Shown here: positions 1 through 11,775 of the stretch, piece by piece
Position numbering within the stretch: the first letter of the stretch is position 1
How the letters are laid out: each line of letters opens with the position of its first letter
Assembly (NCBI RefSeq): GCF_031877795.1
Contig: NC_133932.1
Location: 27,034,180-27,098,179 of the forward strand
DNA length: 64,000 nt
From: Strix aluco
Lineage: Eukaryota; Chordata; Aves; Strigiformes; Strigidae
Reading direction: 5' to 3'
Translations under genes and position numbers: made by a program
Notes under the pieces: generated by a model
The model's input: the letters and a program-made list of their open reading frames with translations, nothing else
What the model was told of the DNA's origin: nothing
The model's database searches: none

Positions 1-1953
1 AGGTGCACAGGCTACAAGGGGGCTCATCTTGCTCAGGCCAGGTCCCAGATCTGGACAATCAGTGCTTGAGGAGATTCAGTCATGGTGGGCTAAAACTTCA
101 GTGTGCAATCCCACTTGAGTAACATAAAAACCCAAGACAAACAATGAGTCACTCAACCGAAAATTATCTACGTTTTGCATGCAAAATCAGATGGTTTGGA
201 CAGTAAAGACTAAGAGAAACCCACTCTACCCTCCCAGTTAGGAACTCCTGCACAGAAGATCTCAGTTCTACTACCTGCTCGCAAAGGAATCTAAACCTGC
301 ATCAACTTTGGACCAGGGAATAGCCTAACTGCACGTGTACATATTAAAAATATATCTTTATTGTGACTATTGTAACTAGTTACAGGGATCACCACTGCTT
401 CCTCTAGTTTTTAATAGAATTCTCCCTTTGTTTTCAGTTTTGGGTCTGGGTTTTTTTGTTGTTTTTTTGCTTCTGGGACTTTTTTGGTAACAGCATCAGA
501 AATGCAATTATAGTATTTCTGAGTTTTTAAAAAAGATAAAATTTGACTGGAAATGAATAATTTTAGATCTACAAAAAACTTAAGAAGAACCATGAAGCAA
601 GTAAAACTTGTCAACAATCCAGACAGCTCTGAGCACAAACAATGAAAAAGAAATTCACCTGTCCACCTTGGCAGGGGCCTCCTTAACTCTTGAGAAAAAT
701 AAGTCCCTTCTTTCAGTCCCCTGCTGCCTATGTGACATACAAAAATAGCTCTTAACTCTTTCCTGAAAGCTTTGCCAGGTCACTAACTCTTTTATAACAT
801 CTCAAGCTTTCTATAAGGCATAACATGTAAAGCAGGTTAGTACTTTACATTGTTCCTTACCACCAGTTTTAAAAGGACAAAATCCGTCATGTCCCCAGAA
901 TGATCTTCTCGCTAGTCCTACCTGGTGTTACCCTTCTTTATGGTTAAATATTATTTAGATCAGAAATAAGACATACAAACACTAGTATCCATACAACACT
1001 TCTAAATTTTTTGCACACCACTTTCACATTTTTAATTTTGGTATTTCCAGACATTTAGGCTTCAGAAAGTTGAGAATTAAGCTGCTCTGTTTTGTAAAGC
1101 TGGGAGAAACAGTCCCTGCTTGTTTTCAGCAATATTAATACACTTATATCCCTATTAATAGTCTACGTGTGCATCTTTGATCCTATGGTCAGGATTGGTG
1201 ACTCTTCAGTGGGAGCAGTTGATTTGGAGTTCTTATTTCTCTTTTTTCTAGGTTTTCATATTTATAGGAACAAATCCACATATGAGATTCCTTAAAAAAC
1301 TGTATTGCTGGAGCAGAAGTCATACAGGTGACCTCTGCCAGCTCTAGCTGCAGTGGTCTGAGACATAGCAGCCCAGCTGTACCCCTAGCCTGCAGATGAC
1401 ATATCACTCATAGCAAAGGATGCAAAAGCAAATATTTGCAAGTTCTCCACTGGCAGCAATTCACAGTCCAACATATAGGAGGCAAGCGACATTGAGCATT
1501 GACAGCTCGATGAAAGCTATGGCTCCCCTAAGTCATAAATTCAGTTTTAGGTTTTCTACTACCATATCAAAAATACCGTAAAAGAAAGGACTTACCTAGT
1601 GCAAACTCATCCTGGCAGGACTGGTGTGCTCAAAAGACACTGGCATGCAACCTTTCTCTATCAACATGCCCACAACAAGGTCGCAAGCTTTGTCACCCCT
1701 CCATTCTTATTCATTTTCTTACCCAAAGTTCTTGCCTACCCTTCAGTGCAGGCTGCAGAGCCCTGCAGCATCTGTTTCTTTTTGGACACTGGCATCAGAC
1801 CTTGACCATTATGTCTACATGGAGCAATTACAGCAGATGCCACTGCAGTCTAGCCTGAACCAAGCCCCAAGCCAAAAGCAGCTGTACTGGACACCTATAC
1901 ACATCAGCTCTGCTGGGAAAAGCTTAACATTTCCCTTCCTTGCCATGGAATTC

Positions 1954-1981
1954 TTGCAGAACACACCTGTGTGTTCTGCAA
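1954..1981. repeat. Perfect 28-bp palindrome with an E-box centre
   Basis: Two exact 13-bp inverted arms (TTGCAGAACACAC and its reverse complement) flank a 2-bp centre. The middle reads CACCTGTG, which contains a CACCTG E-box. It is framed by AGAACA and TGTTCT, the two half-sites of a steroid-receptor element, but they are 8 bp apart instead of the canonical 3 bp. The arms and their perfection are read directly; any protein-binding role is inference. Confidence 0.85.
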
Positions 1982-2504
1982 CTATTTTGTTGGTCCATGC
2001 TTCCCATTTTCTGCCTCTTGCCTCCCGCCTTCTCTACACAGTCCACAGTGAACAGAAAGCTGATGCCAAGCCTCGATGCAGCCGCATCATTTGCCCAGTC
2101 CTGCCAGGCATGGATACACGCTGTTGCTGTTATTTCTGTTGCTCAAGGGAGAGGCAAAAATAGCGTATGGTACTTGTAATGCCAAGATTCCCGGGGCATT
2201 TTGGCCTGCCAGTGGCATAGTACTTTTTATGAAGCTATTTCCTGGGTCACCAGTTGACCTTGGAAATGGAAAGCTGGCCCTGTCTAAGTGAACTGCCCCA
2301 AAATATTCCTGCTGTGTGGCAGGGCTGGTGTCCTGGTATGCACAGGACAGACAAGCAGCGAGCTGTCTAGGATACCAGTGACACGTGCTGGCAGAAAATC
2401 ACCACTGCATGCTTTTGCTCATTTGGCTATGCCTCGTACTGATTTCTAAACTGGCTTAAATCTGCTTTGCCTGGTGATCCAGCAGGTTAAGGCTCTGACA
2501 CCCA

Positions 2505-2580
2505 TATCATGGAGTCATGGCTGGTAAGGGCTGCTGCAAGAACTTCCAGGGGTTTCTCCTCCCAGCAGAACCGACACCCT
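2505..2580 (-). repeat. Possible degraded CR1 LINE 3' fragment
   Basis: The sequence has an ATCATGGAGTCATGG start followed by a GGTAAGGGCTGC block and a CTCCCAGCAG block. This is loosely reminiscent of the inverted 3' end of avian CR1 elements (ATCATAGAATCAT tail, then GGAAGGGACC, then a pyrimidine/CTGC segment). The match is weak and could be chance. Confidence 0.2.
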
Positions 2581-5500
2581 GACTTTTAGAAGCTTTCAGT
2601 AATTTTTTCATTAGCGTAATACATGTACTAGGCTGTTATTCTTTCTTCAGGTTACACAGGTATCTTTCACAAGGCTATTATACAGACACTGGTATCCTCC
2701 CTAGTAGTTAGGCTAGTTAACGCTCTTCATGATAAAGGAGTCTTGTGATTTTTCCATTACAAATCTCTCAGAGCTTCACTGTTTGCTGTAAGGCTTCAAT
2801 ATACCACAAAAGAAACCCTTAAGCTTCAGAAGTGTATTTTTTCTCTAAAACTCTCCTCTGCTACAGCTGAGCAAAACCTATTAAAGAAGTTAACCCATTT
2901 TCTTTTCTTTCACGTGTACATAACATATACAAATTATAATTAATTTTAACCTTACCTTAAAATATTCCTAAGAAATAACACATCCAAATTCTATAATTTC
3001 ACTATAATGAAAAATGAAGCTGCAAAGTACTCAGAAGTTGGAAAATAACACAATCGAGGTTGGCTGTGCAAGCATAATTTGCCTCTAGTGCATATATATT
3101 CTGGTACTGTTTGAAAAAAGCTGTTTAAAATCGTTGATCTTTCTTCTGACAGCAGGATCTCCTGCACCAGGCAGCTCACAGATCCACATTGAATTTGCTT
3201 GGGAAATAGTGATTCTATCATCTTGTAATCTTCAAATCTGCTTCTGTAGGATTGCAGGGGCGACACATTAAGAGAAGTAGGCTTTGAATTTTTGTTTGCC
3301 TGTTTTGTATGTAATATTAATTACTCTGCTGAGGGATAGAATAATATGGGTTTCAAACATGTCAGTGCTATAGACCAGCAGGTTCCAATCTCAGCCATAC
3401 TGACTTGTCTGCCCACAGACTGTAAGGTCTGTCTTGACAGCTGCATAACCATCCTTTAGGCAAAATTTTAAACCAAAAAAAACCCCAAATTCTAATCCCC
3501 TCACCCTGTTTTCCACTGATCTTAGAAACCACATAACATTTCATTAGAAATTTTCCTGTGATCATTTGCCAAAGCATATAATCTTTATTCAATATTTTTC
3601 TACCACTGACTGCACGTATTGGTTATTTTCATTTAAAAGATTTGTATGCACCTACCTACCATCATGATATTTGGATGCATGACAGTACTATTCTCAGCTA
3701 GAAAAGAATCCAAATAAGACCAAAGGGAATATGATGGAGCAGCCAAGACAAATTTCTATGTTTTAAATTTGTTACATTTGTAGATTTTTTGTTAGGTTGA
3801 TGGTCTTTTAAGCCAGGCGTGCTGGCAAAATGCACAATAGCCATACAAATTGTAAAGCCTGACAAAAGTGTTTCCAAATTAAAGAGTTTGTAAATCAACA
3901 GAAAATAAGTGTAGATCATATTCAGATCCTTAAAACAGTTGCAGTCACAGAAACAAACCTGACCATACCTTAAATCATAAGCCTTTCATTTCTCATTAAA
4001 CATGAAGGACTATGATTGCTTATTAGAAAATAATGGTGTACTGAATGCATTCTGAATGGCTGGGATGCATTACACCCACCAAGCCAATCTGAGAAACAAA
4101 TGCAGGCCTTGTCATGTTTTCAGAATACAAAGAATGGGTACCTCTGTGTTGACAGTTTCAGGCGTATGAAAATTACCCCACAAATGACAGCTTTTCAAAA
4201 AACCATAATAATAATCAGGAATGTCTGCAGCAGCTAACTTGGGACCTGACAGCAACATATGCGTGTTTCTCAATGTGAAACATTTGTACTTTCTGCTCTC
4301 AACTGGATATGCTTGTGCCATGAATTTGAGGCACCCAAGGGCTCTGATTCCCATGACCTACTAACAGTCATGCAAAGCAAAGAACTTGTACAGCACAACA
4401 AATTCCTGTCTTCGTATTTCCCCCCTGACAGCAGGGCCAGGGAGTTAGAGCTCTTGTGCTGCTTACAGGGCTTTTCATGCAGGAGTTATTCTCAAGGGGC
4501 TGTTTCTATAAAGTTTAAGATCCTTTTAGATAGAAGAGTGGTTGAAAAAAAAAATCCTTAGCATAATTGAGAATCAGGTTTGTGTACCTTGCAGAATACT
4601 AAGACCCTGAAGTATTTAAGAATTAAAGGTGGGAACAAATCTATGTATTAAATTTTGACTATGCCTGTGTTCCAGGAATGAAAAATAAGTATTGCCAGAG
4701 TGAAAATAAAGTGATGACCAATGAACAAAAAAAGATTAGGATGTCTCAGAAATTGCTGGCCATATGCAATGTAATAAGAATGGCTTCATTATGAAAGATG
4801 ATATGCAAGAACATTAAGAAAATCTGCTCGCTAGTCCAAATAGGAAAATATTTAGTGTTCTACAATTGATATCAAATGTTACTTAGCATTTGAAACTCTT
4901 CACTTGAGTTTCTAACAGGCACCAGGACAGTTTAATACTGACCACATCAATTGGTTTCAGCTACTGCTTTATAACCAAAAAACAGAACTGGTGCTGATAT
5001 TGTAACTAATTTTGTTATTTCTGTGGGTATGAAAAAGGAGTCTCCTAGGTTTATATGCCAAAAAAACCAGGCAAAAATTTACTCTATGATGCAAATGGCT
5101 TGTAGCAAGTATCTGACAGCAGATAATGTATAGAGGCAAGAGAGAAAAAAGAAACCATGCTAAGCAATGGTCATAGCATATTAATAATCTAATGACTATC
5201 AAGGTAACATTAATGGCAAGAGAGAGCTTAGGTGAGGACATGAAGTACAACAGTGGATATTAAATAGACAAGAATTATAGAAGCAGTGTGGTTGGATTTA
5301 GGAATGTATTGGCTGCAGTACTTATGAATTCCTAACAAAGTATCTCATGTTGGCATGAAGTGTGATCATATGGAGACAAATCTGGCAGAAGAAACATTAA
5401 GTGGTAAATAACTATAGTCATAAAGATTCTGAGCAAAGGAGTTGCCAGTTTTGATCAGCTACATCAACTTGGCCAACTGGTAATGAAGAAAAAGTCAGAA

Positions 5501-8500
5501 GCACAACTCTCTGATTCATTCAAGACCACTCTTGAGGTTAAAGAGTTTAGTTTTCCATCCTGTACACAAGACACATCTGAGGGTGTCTGACATCAGCTGG
5601 GACTCTGTGAAGCTGCATGCATGAACCCTGTGGTTCACTCTGGCAAGAAAAGGGCACTTGGTCAGCACTGGATTTGAAAAGTCAGAAATGCACATCTATA
5701 AAATAGCAGCAGGAAAACAGATTTCTGTGGCTGGAGATTCTTGGAAAGCAATCTACTGAGAGAGAACTGGAAAGAACAATGTAGGACAAAGATTTCTTCA
5801 GTATGACTTCAACAGGCTTAAAGGTTTGAACAGTTGTTAACTGGAAGCTTATTCAAAATGCTAAATGAGCCCATAGCAAGTTCTAGTTTTTGAGTACCAT
5901 TTGTACACTACCGACTGACCTATAGGTCCTGGCCTATTTTTTGCTTCTGGCTGTATTAGGGTCAGCAACCACTCACACACAAGTGGATCTGAGTGCATCT
6001 CTGCCACTCTGAACTTCCACTGAGTTTCACTATAGACTCCAATTAGTAGGCATGGAGCAAAGCAGCTCAGTGATAGGATCATCCACATGCAGCTTGCAAA
6101 CGCAGACATGTGAAATCCATCCAAGGAAGAGGCCATTAATGGTGAATAACCAACTCATTTCTCCCTCAAGTTGGACAAGGCTGGTTATGGAAGTCAAGAA
6201 AGAAATAAGGAGAGGATGTGTAGCTAGATGTCTATGGTTTAGTCTCACGTGTTGAATACATGTGGATTCACATGTTGGATTTGGGTGAAGTCCAGTCCAC
6301 CTTTCCTTGCCTTCTCCAGTGTGCAGCTTCTTGGTATGGGAACCCTGCATGAGTAGAGTCTCATGAAGTAGTGCTAAACCCAGGACTTCCCTTTCCTAAA
6401 TATCCAGTCACATGAGCAGTTTGAGTTTGCTTTAGCCCCTCTGTGGCACTTAAAGCTCATAACACAAAGGCCTTTCAAAAGAGATTCTAGACTAATATTT
6501 CTAAAATGGCTTCTCAGACTTTCTTTGATGGCTGACAGCCTCTTTTTCATATTGGTAGGTTGACTCCTGATCAGTTTTGTCATGTAAACATAGCTCTCTG
6601 GAAACCAATCCACAGACTAGTAGCAAGTTCCCCTGAATTATTTTTATGGGACAACACTTTTTACAGTAGTATTTCATACAAAATGGGCATATTTGAGGAA
6701 GAAAAGACAGTGGAAAGTGATGAAGGAGCATGGGAGTAGATATAGAATAGGGAGTACCTAGTGAGAAGTAATAAGAGAGCATGAAAAAGAGAAAAAAATA
6801 GAGAAAAAAATGTTGCTTTCTGCTTATTGCATTGTATTTATTTATAGTTTATGTTCTTACATTGGTAATTTGAAGGAGAATGGACCCATGTGTTGTGATT
6901 AAGAGCACATTGAGCTGAAGAATCAGCAGCATCCCCACTAAGCAGCATCCCATTGTGAAGGCATAAACATGATGATGACAGCGCATTGTACCATACCAGA
7001 GCCTGGGGCTCCTTGAGAGCTCCTGGGACCTGGAGAGGCTCTGTGTCAGAGTGCATGGGGCTACCAACAGCAGGTTGTGACACATTTATTGTGAGGGGAT
7101 TGACACACATTCAATGTGAGTAACTTTTTGCTGCAGAATGGGCATGGTTGTGACTAGCCAGTGGAGCTGTGGATTCAGAGCGTGGTCATATGAAAAGTGC
7201 TTGTGGAAAAGAGGGCAGAGGAGAATCAGAAGGGAGACTGCATTAACCAGTATTTCTTTTTTGCACTGAGGAGGATCGAGGCTGGAAAGCCTAGTCCTCT
7301 GCACTGCCTTCTTTTGAGGCTGCATATTCCTATTAATTACTAATTACTCACGCTAATAAAGAGAATGAAGTTACGCTTCCAAGTATGATTAGAAAAATCA
7401 GTGCTTGGGAGCTAACTCAATGGACCTGCAATGACTCCCCTGACTTCTTAGCAGGAAATTGGATACCTCTTGTCACTTTTTTATGGTGTGTTTCTCAAGT
7501 ATTTATGGGAGGTAAAATGGAATAAAATATTAACCTTATGGAGAAAAAATATTAGGGTTAAACAATCATATGAAAGTTATGTATGAACTGTCTGCTTTTA
7601 TATGGAAGCTTATTTCTAGAACATGTATTTGCCTGAAGGCTTTAATCTCAATACTTTTAATTTGCCATATAAATCCTAAATAATATTTACTTGTTCCTCC
7701 TCTAATTTCAAGGAAGTAATGGAAAAGCTAGGGAAAATAAACAGGAAAGGTTATTACAACTTATACCATGTTTACTGTTTTTACCATATCTAATTACTAC
7801 AGCCATTTTCCTTAGCCCATGTTAGAGATTAACTGCTTGCCCAGTGTTTCTTCTGTAGTCAACATTTGCTATCTAGGGATTTCCAAAGAAGAACTGAGAA
7901 GCTGGACCAACGGCATTTCTAAAACAATTAAAAAATTTATACCCACTGTTACGGTTTTGAAATTATTTTTGTGATGTTTTGGATGTTAAGTGATAGCTAG
8001 ATTTTGATGTTGTTGTTTGAAAGTAACTGGAGCAGAAGTCATTGACAGAAAAAAAACTACAATGAAGTTTTCTGCTTTACACGTAACTTTCAGCCAGGCA
8101 TGTTTCATGCATGTAGCTGAACGGTGAGATGGCCACAGCCTTTCTCAGGTTGGTAGCACCTGGTGCAGTTCTGGCCAGAGAAAGGGAGCAGAGATAATTC
8201 TTACTCTTGTTTGATGTGGCACCCATGAAGAGAGGACAACACCAGAAATGGTGAGATACTTGCTTTTAATGCTTGGCTATGAACTTCACTTTAGTTGTTG
8301 AGATATTTTTGTCATGTTTTTCTCCCTTCTGCTGTTATTTTTCTGTTAAGGCTCTTAGATCATAGCTCTGAAACACAGACAATCAGTTACAGTATATCTC
8401 TACACTGTCGAATACAATGATATTCTGAATATAGCCTAATATTTCATTTACCAAAGTATAAATTATACTACTGTAACAAATTTTGTGACTATAAAGAAAC

Positions 8501-8735
8501 ATCCATTATTTCTGTGTTACCTCAGCTAAAATTCTTGTGCTGCATTATACCATGTTTCTCATCCCTGTTATTTAAAATAATCTACAACAAATGTGATGTG
8601 AAACTTCAGAGAAAACCCAAGCAATGCATTTTAGGTTGGCTGACAGCAAAGAACTGCATTAATTTTAACATCCAAATAACATACTCTGCTCCTAGTGCAT
8701 ATAAAGCATAAACAAATGCTCCTCTTCATACAATT

Positions 8736-8750
8736 AAAAAAAAAAAAAAA
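8736..8750. repeat. A15 mononucleotide run
   Basis: Fifteen uninterrupted A residues. No recognisable retroposed sequence ends in it, so it reads as a simple repeat and not as the tail of a processed copy. Confidence 0.9.
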
Positions 8751-11439
8751 GAAGAGTTGCCTAGATCATCTTCTTTAACATGAAGGAGGGCCTACTGATC
8801 TAAAAAACTTCAGTCTTAGCATTGCCCATGCTGACCACTTGCCCTTCCTGTAGAAGCAGTTGAGCTTAGCCTTCAGCAACATGCAAAGAGACAAGCCATT
8901 GGTGCCTCAGTACCCTACACTGCAACATGGAGATGCCCTCTGCACAGCTTTCAGCATGGACCTTTCTAGTGATTGGCTCTGTTGTCAACAGAGGTCTCAG
9001 AGCTGGACTGCCTTATCTGTCCCTCTATTGGGTGTGTTGCCCATGTGTACATTATTTGAAGAATCCAAGCTCACCTTCTGCCCATTCAATTACTAAGGGA
9101 AATGAGAAAATCCTGTGTGTGGATCATATTTTCGCATTTTTATAGTACTTACAAATTCTGTCAAAACTAGGTATCACCAATGCAGGAAGAACAAATAGCT
9201 AGAGCTAAAGAAGAGTTAAGAGTGTTTGTTCCCGTGCTTTGCTGAAGTAGATGAAGTGTGGGTATCTCATAAAATGTGCCCGTGTACTTTCTTTTTTTCA
9301 TCCTGCACTCACTCCTCTGCAATCTGCTTACCATGACAAAAGTCACCAGAGGCACAAAGTGCTGTGATAATGAGAGAACTGTAGGTAACTTCCAATCAGT
9401 CCCCTGGGGCATATTTGGAGTTTACTACCCATAGGATATAACGGTTTCTCCATGCAATTGCAGCTGACTCCACATTTCTCCTTCAGTAAATATATGCAAC
9501 CATTGAAAAATAAAATTCAGGTTTACCTTAAGAGAGTGCTGAGCACATCTCTCTCTGTATGCCTCATGTTTATCCATCTACAATCTTGCAATCTTGGGAA
9601 ATCAGTGTATTGGCTTTTGTTATAGTAATCTCACTGTTGGAAGCAACCATCATTTGGCTATTGTAAGTTTTATGTAATTAGTAATTTATGGCCCCTAATT
9701 TTCTCAGACACTTTTTGCAGCTGAAGCTGCAAATTACATTATGCCAAATATTAAACCTCTGGAGGCAGTGTATGTAGCCTTTCAAAGACCGAAATTATAC
9801 CTCTTCAGAAGGCTTACTCCCCTAACAAATGTTTATTAAGAAAGATTTATTTGTATGTAAAGTGCTGGCATAAATTACAATATAGGAAAATTAATAATTA
9901 ATTATTTTTTTCCATTATATTAGTCTGATTACCATTATATTTTCATCAATTAATGAATGTGTTACTGAAGTAATAGCTTTACTCCTCCTAAAATATACAT
10001 CTGAAATTACTTCATGGGGTAAAGTACATGTAAAAGCTGTGTTACATGTTTCTTTTTTTCAGCTGTTGTTTGCAAGTTGCTCCAGTAACACTGTATGCAA
10101 GACATAGAGACATGAAACCCTTTCAGCCATCTCATGACATTAGCATTAAATTATCATTCCAGTTTTCAAGAGAAAGAAGAATGTGTTTAGCATTTCCTTT
10201 CATTGTGTTCTGCTTTTAAATATCCCTAACACTCTGCCAGAATTAAAGTCAAAAGTTAACACCATACTAATGGGGTTAATGTGTGGTCAAAGTCTGCATT
10301 TTTTTCTGCCAGAAGAGCATTTGACATTATTCTTGTTGAATAAAGACAGTCAGTAGCGATATGTTACAAGCCCGCAGCTCTGAAAAGGAAAACCTGGCTG
10401 TTTACACAAAACGGGATTGCTGTATTTTTTTGTTCTAAGCAGGTCATGCTGTGCGAAGAGGTGTGTTTTATTGGTACTTACAAGTGTGATGCTGCCGCTT
10501 TGCAGTGCAAGGAGTGCTTTCAATACACAAGGGCCTCAAGTTTAAATATAATGATGTGACTGTTTATTCTCTATGTTGATCCACTGTAGCTCTATTCCAG
10601 CTTCATCCCAGCTGATTTCCATTATGTTATATTGCTCTGTGCCCAGCAGCAGCACAGTGATGAATCAGGCATCCTTTTCTTCAGTTTCCAGTGCACAACA
10701 GTGAATTTTCTAGGTAGCCTGTTCAAAGACTTCTGCGTTCCCTTATGCTGTAAGACAGATGAGGATGAATAGGAGCCAAAAGGAAAGGTAAAACCTCCGA
10801 GAGAAGCCATCTGCCCTCTTTTCATCTCCTCACGACAGTCTCCTGGTAACAACATTGTGTGGTCCGGACCTGGCTAGAAAGGGTTAGCTGAGTTTAAGAA
10901 GGAAACATTTTGCAGTGCTTGGTTCCCTGCTAGGAACCCAGTAGAAAAGGAAGTTGACAGTAATGCTGTTCCTGTAGTTTGCTTTCTGTCCTGGCTTCTG
11001 CCCAGAGAGAGAATTGGGAGAGATGAAGGTGCAGCTGTGGCACTGGGAATCAAGGAGAGGATCAATGTCCGTGGCCTCAAGGATGTAAGAATGGGGGTCG
11101 GGGTACCTGTGTGGCTCCTAGGAAGTTCCCATGACTCCAGGAAGTCCTAAGGCCAAATGCTTTGATTTTTGTTGCCCTCCAAGGGCTGGTGTCACCTGCA
11201 GAACTGACAACCGCTCGCTGTTTTCAGCATGTGCTGAGACTCATTCATAGGTCCTGAAGTCAGACTTTCAGCTCTGTGCCCATTTTGACAGGAAACCTCA
11301 TTCAGAAGAAATATTAGCTGTATGTAGAAGGGGTTTTGAGAAGCTAATGTTGTGTGCTTCTTAGAGCTTCAGCCTCAGTTCGTTCTTAAAGTAAAATTGA
11401 TTAGTTTGTTAATGAAATCAGACATAAGAGGGCTTGCTC

Positions 11440-11775
11440 TGTGGAAGGCTTTGCCCTGGGGCTGTGGAGCTGGACCAGAAGGCAGCACCCGGTCGAGGAT
11501 GGGGGCCATGGCGCCGCAGGGCTGCAGGGCAGTGCAATGCCCTCCCTCCCTGGCCAGCCCCATCCTGCAGCCCCAGCAAGGTGAGCTGAGCCAGGCTGGG
11601 GATGGTGACCAGGGTCAGCCACAGCCTGGCCATCCCCAGGCACCGTGGGGCCCAGCCAGGAAGGCAGCCCCTGGGATGGGATGGGACTGGATGGGGATGG
11701 GGTGGGGATGGGGTCTGGGTGATGTCCGGCTCAGCAGGGCCCAGGCTAGGACAGGACTGCAGCACCCAGTTTGCA
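11440..11775. repeat. Isolated GC-rich segment of unknown origin
   Basis: A block of about 335 bp is strongly richer in G and C than the flanks, which are AT-rich on both sides. It leaves several frames open in parallel (for example 11352-11822 on plus and 11418-11765 on minus), as expected from base composition when stop codons are rare. It contains few CG dinucleotides, so it is not a CpG island. The abrupt edges suggest an inserted or repeat-derived piece, but I recognise no family and see no target-site duplication. Confidence 0.45.
11673..11722 (+). repeat. GGGAT-type degenerate minisatellite
   Basis: Successive units of GGGAT, GGGGAT and GGATG make up this stretch inside the GC-rich segment. 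It offers at least four runs of three or more G on the plus strand, so G-quadruplex formation is possible in principle. The unit order is read directly from the sequence; the structural consequence is inferred. Confidence 0.75.

Larger units (their letters stand above)
1..8735. other. Intergenic desert, no gene recognised
   Basis: AT-rich non-coding sequence with frequent stops in all frames. The only long open frame (1624-2163, 179 codons on the plus strand) resembles no family I know and has no splice or initiation context that would mark it as real. The stretch holds a perfect palindrome at 1954-1981 and a doubtful CR1-like fragment near 2.5 kb. I see no promoter-like GC enrichment. An A15 run closes the segment at 8736-8750. 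Confidence 0.7.

Noticed and set aside
1624-2163. 179-codon plus-strand ORF in the desert
   Set aside because: A frame of this length is expected about once by chance in a window this size; no domain, no convincing initiation or splice context.
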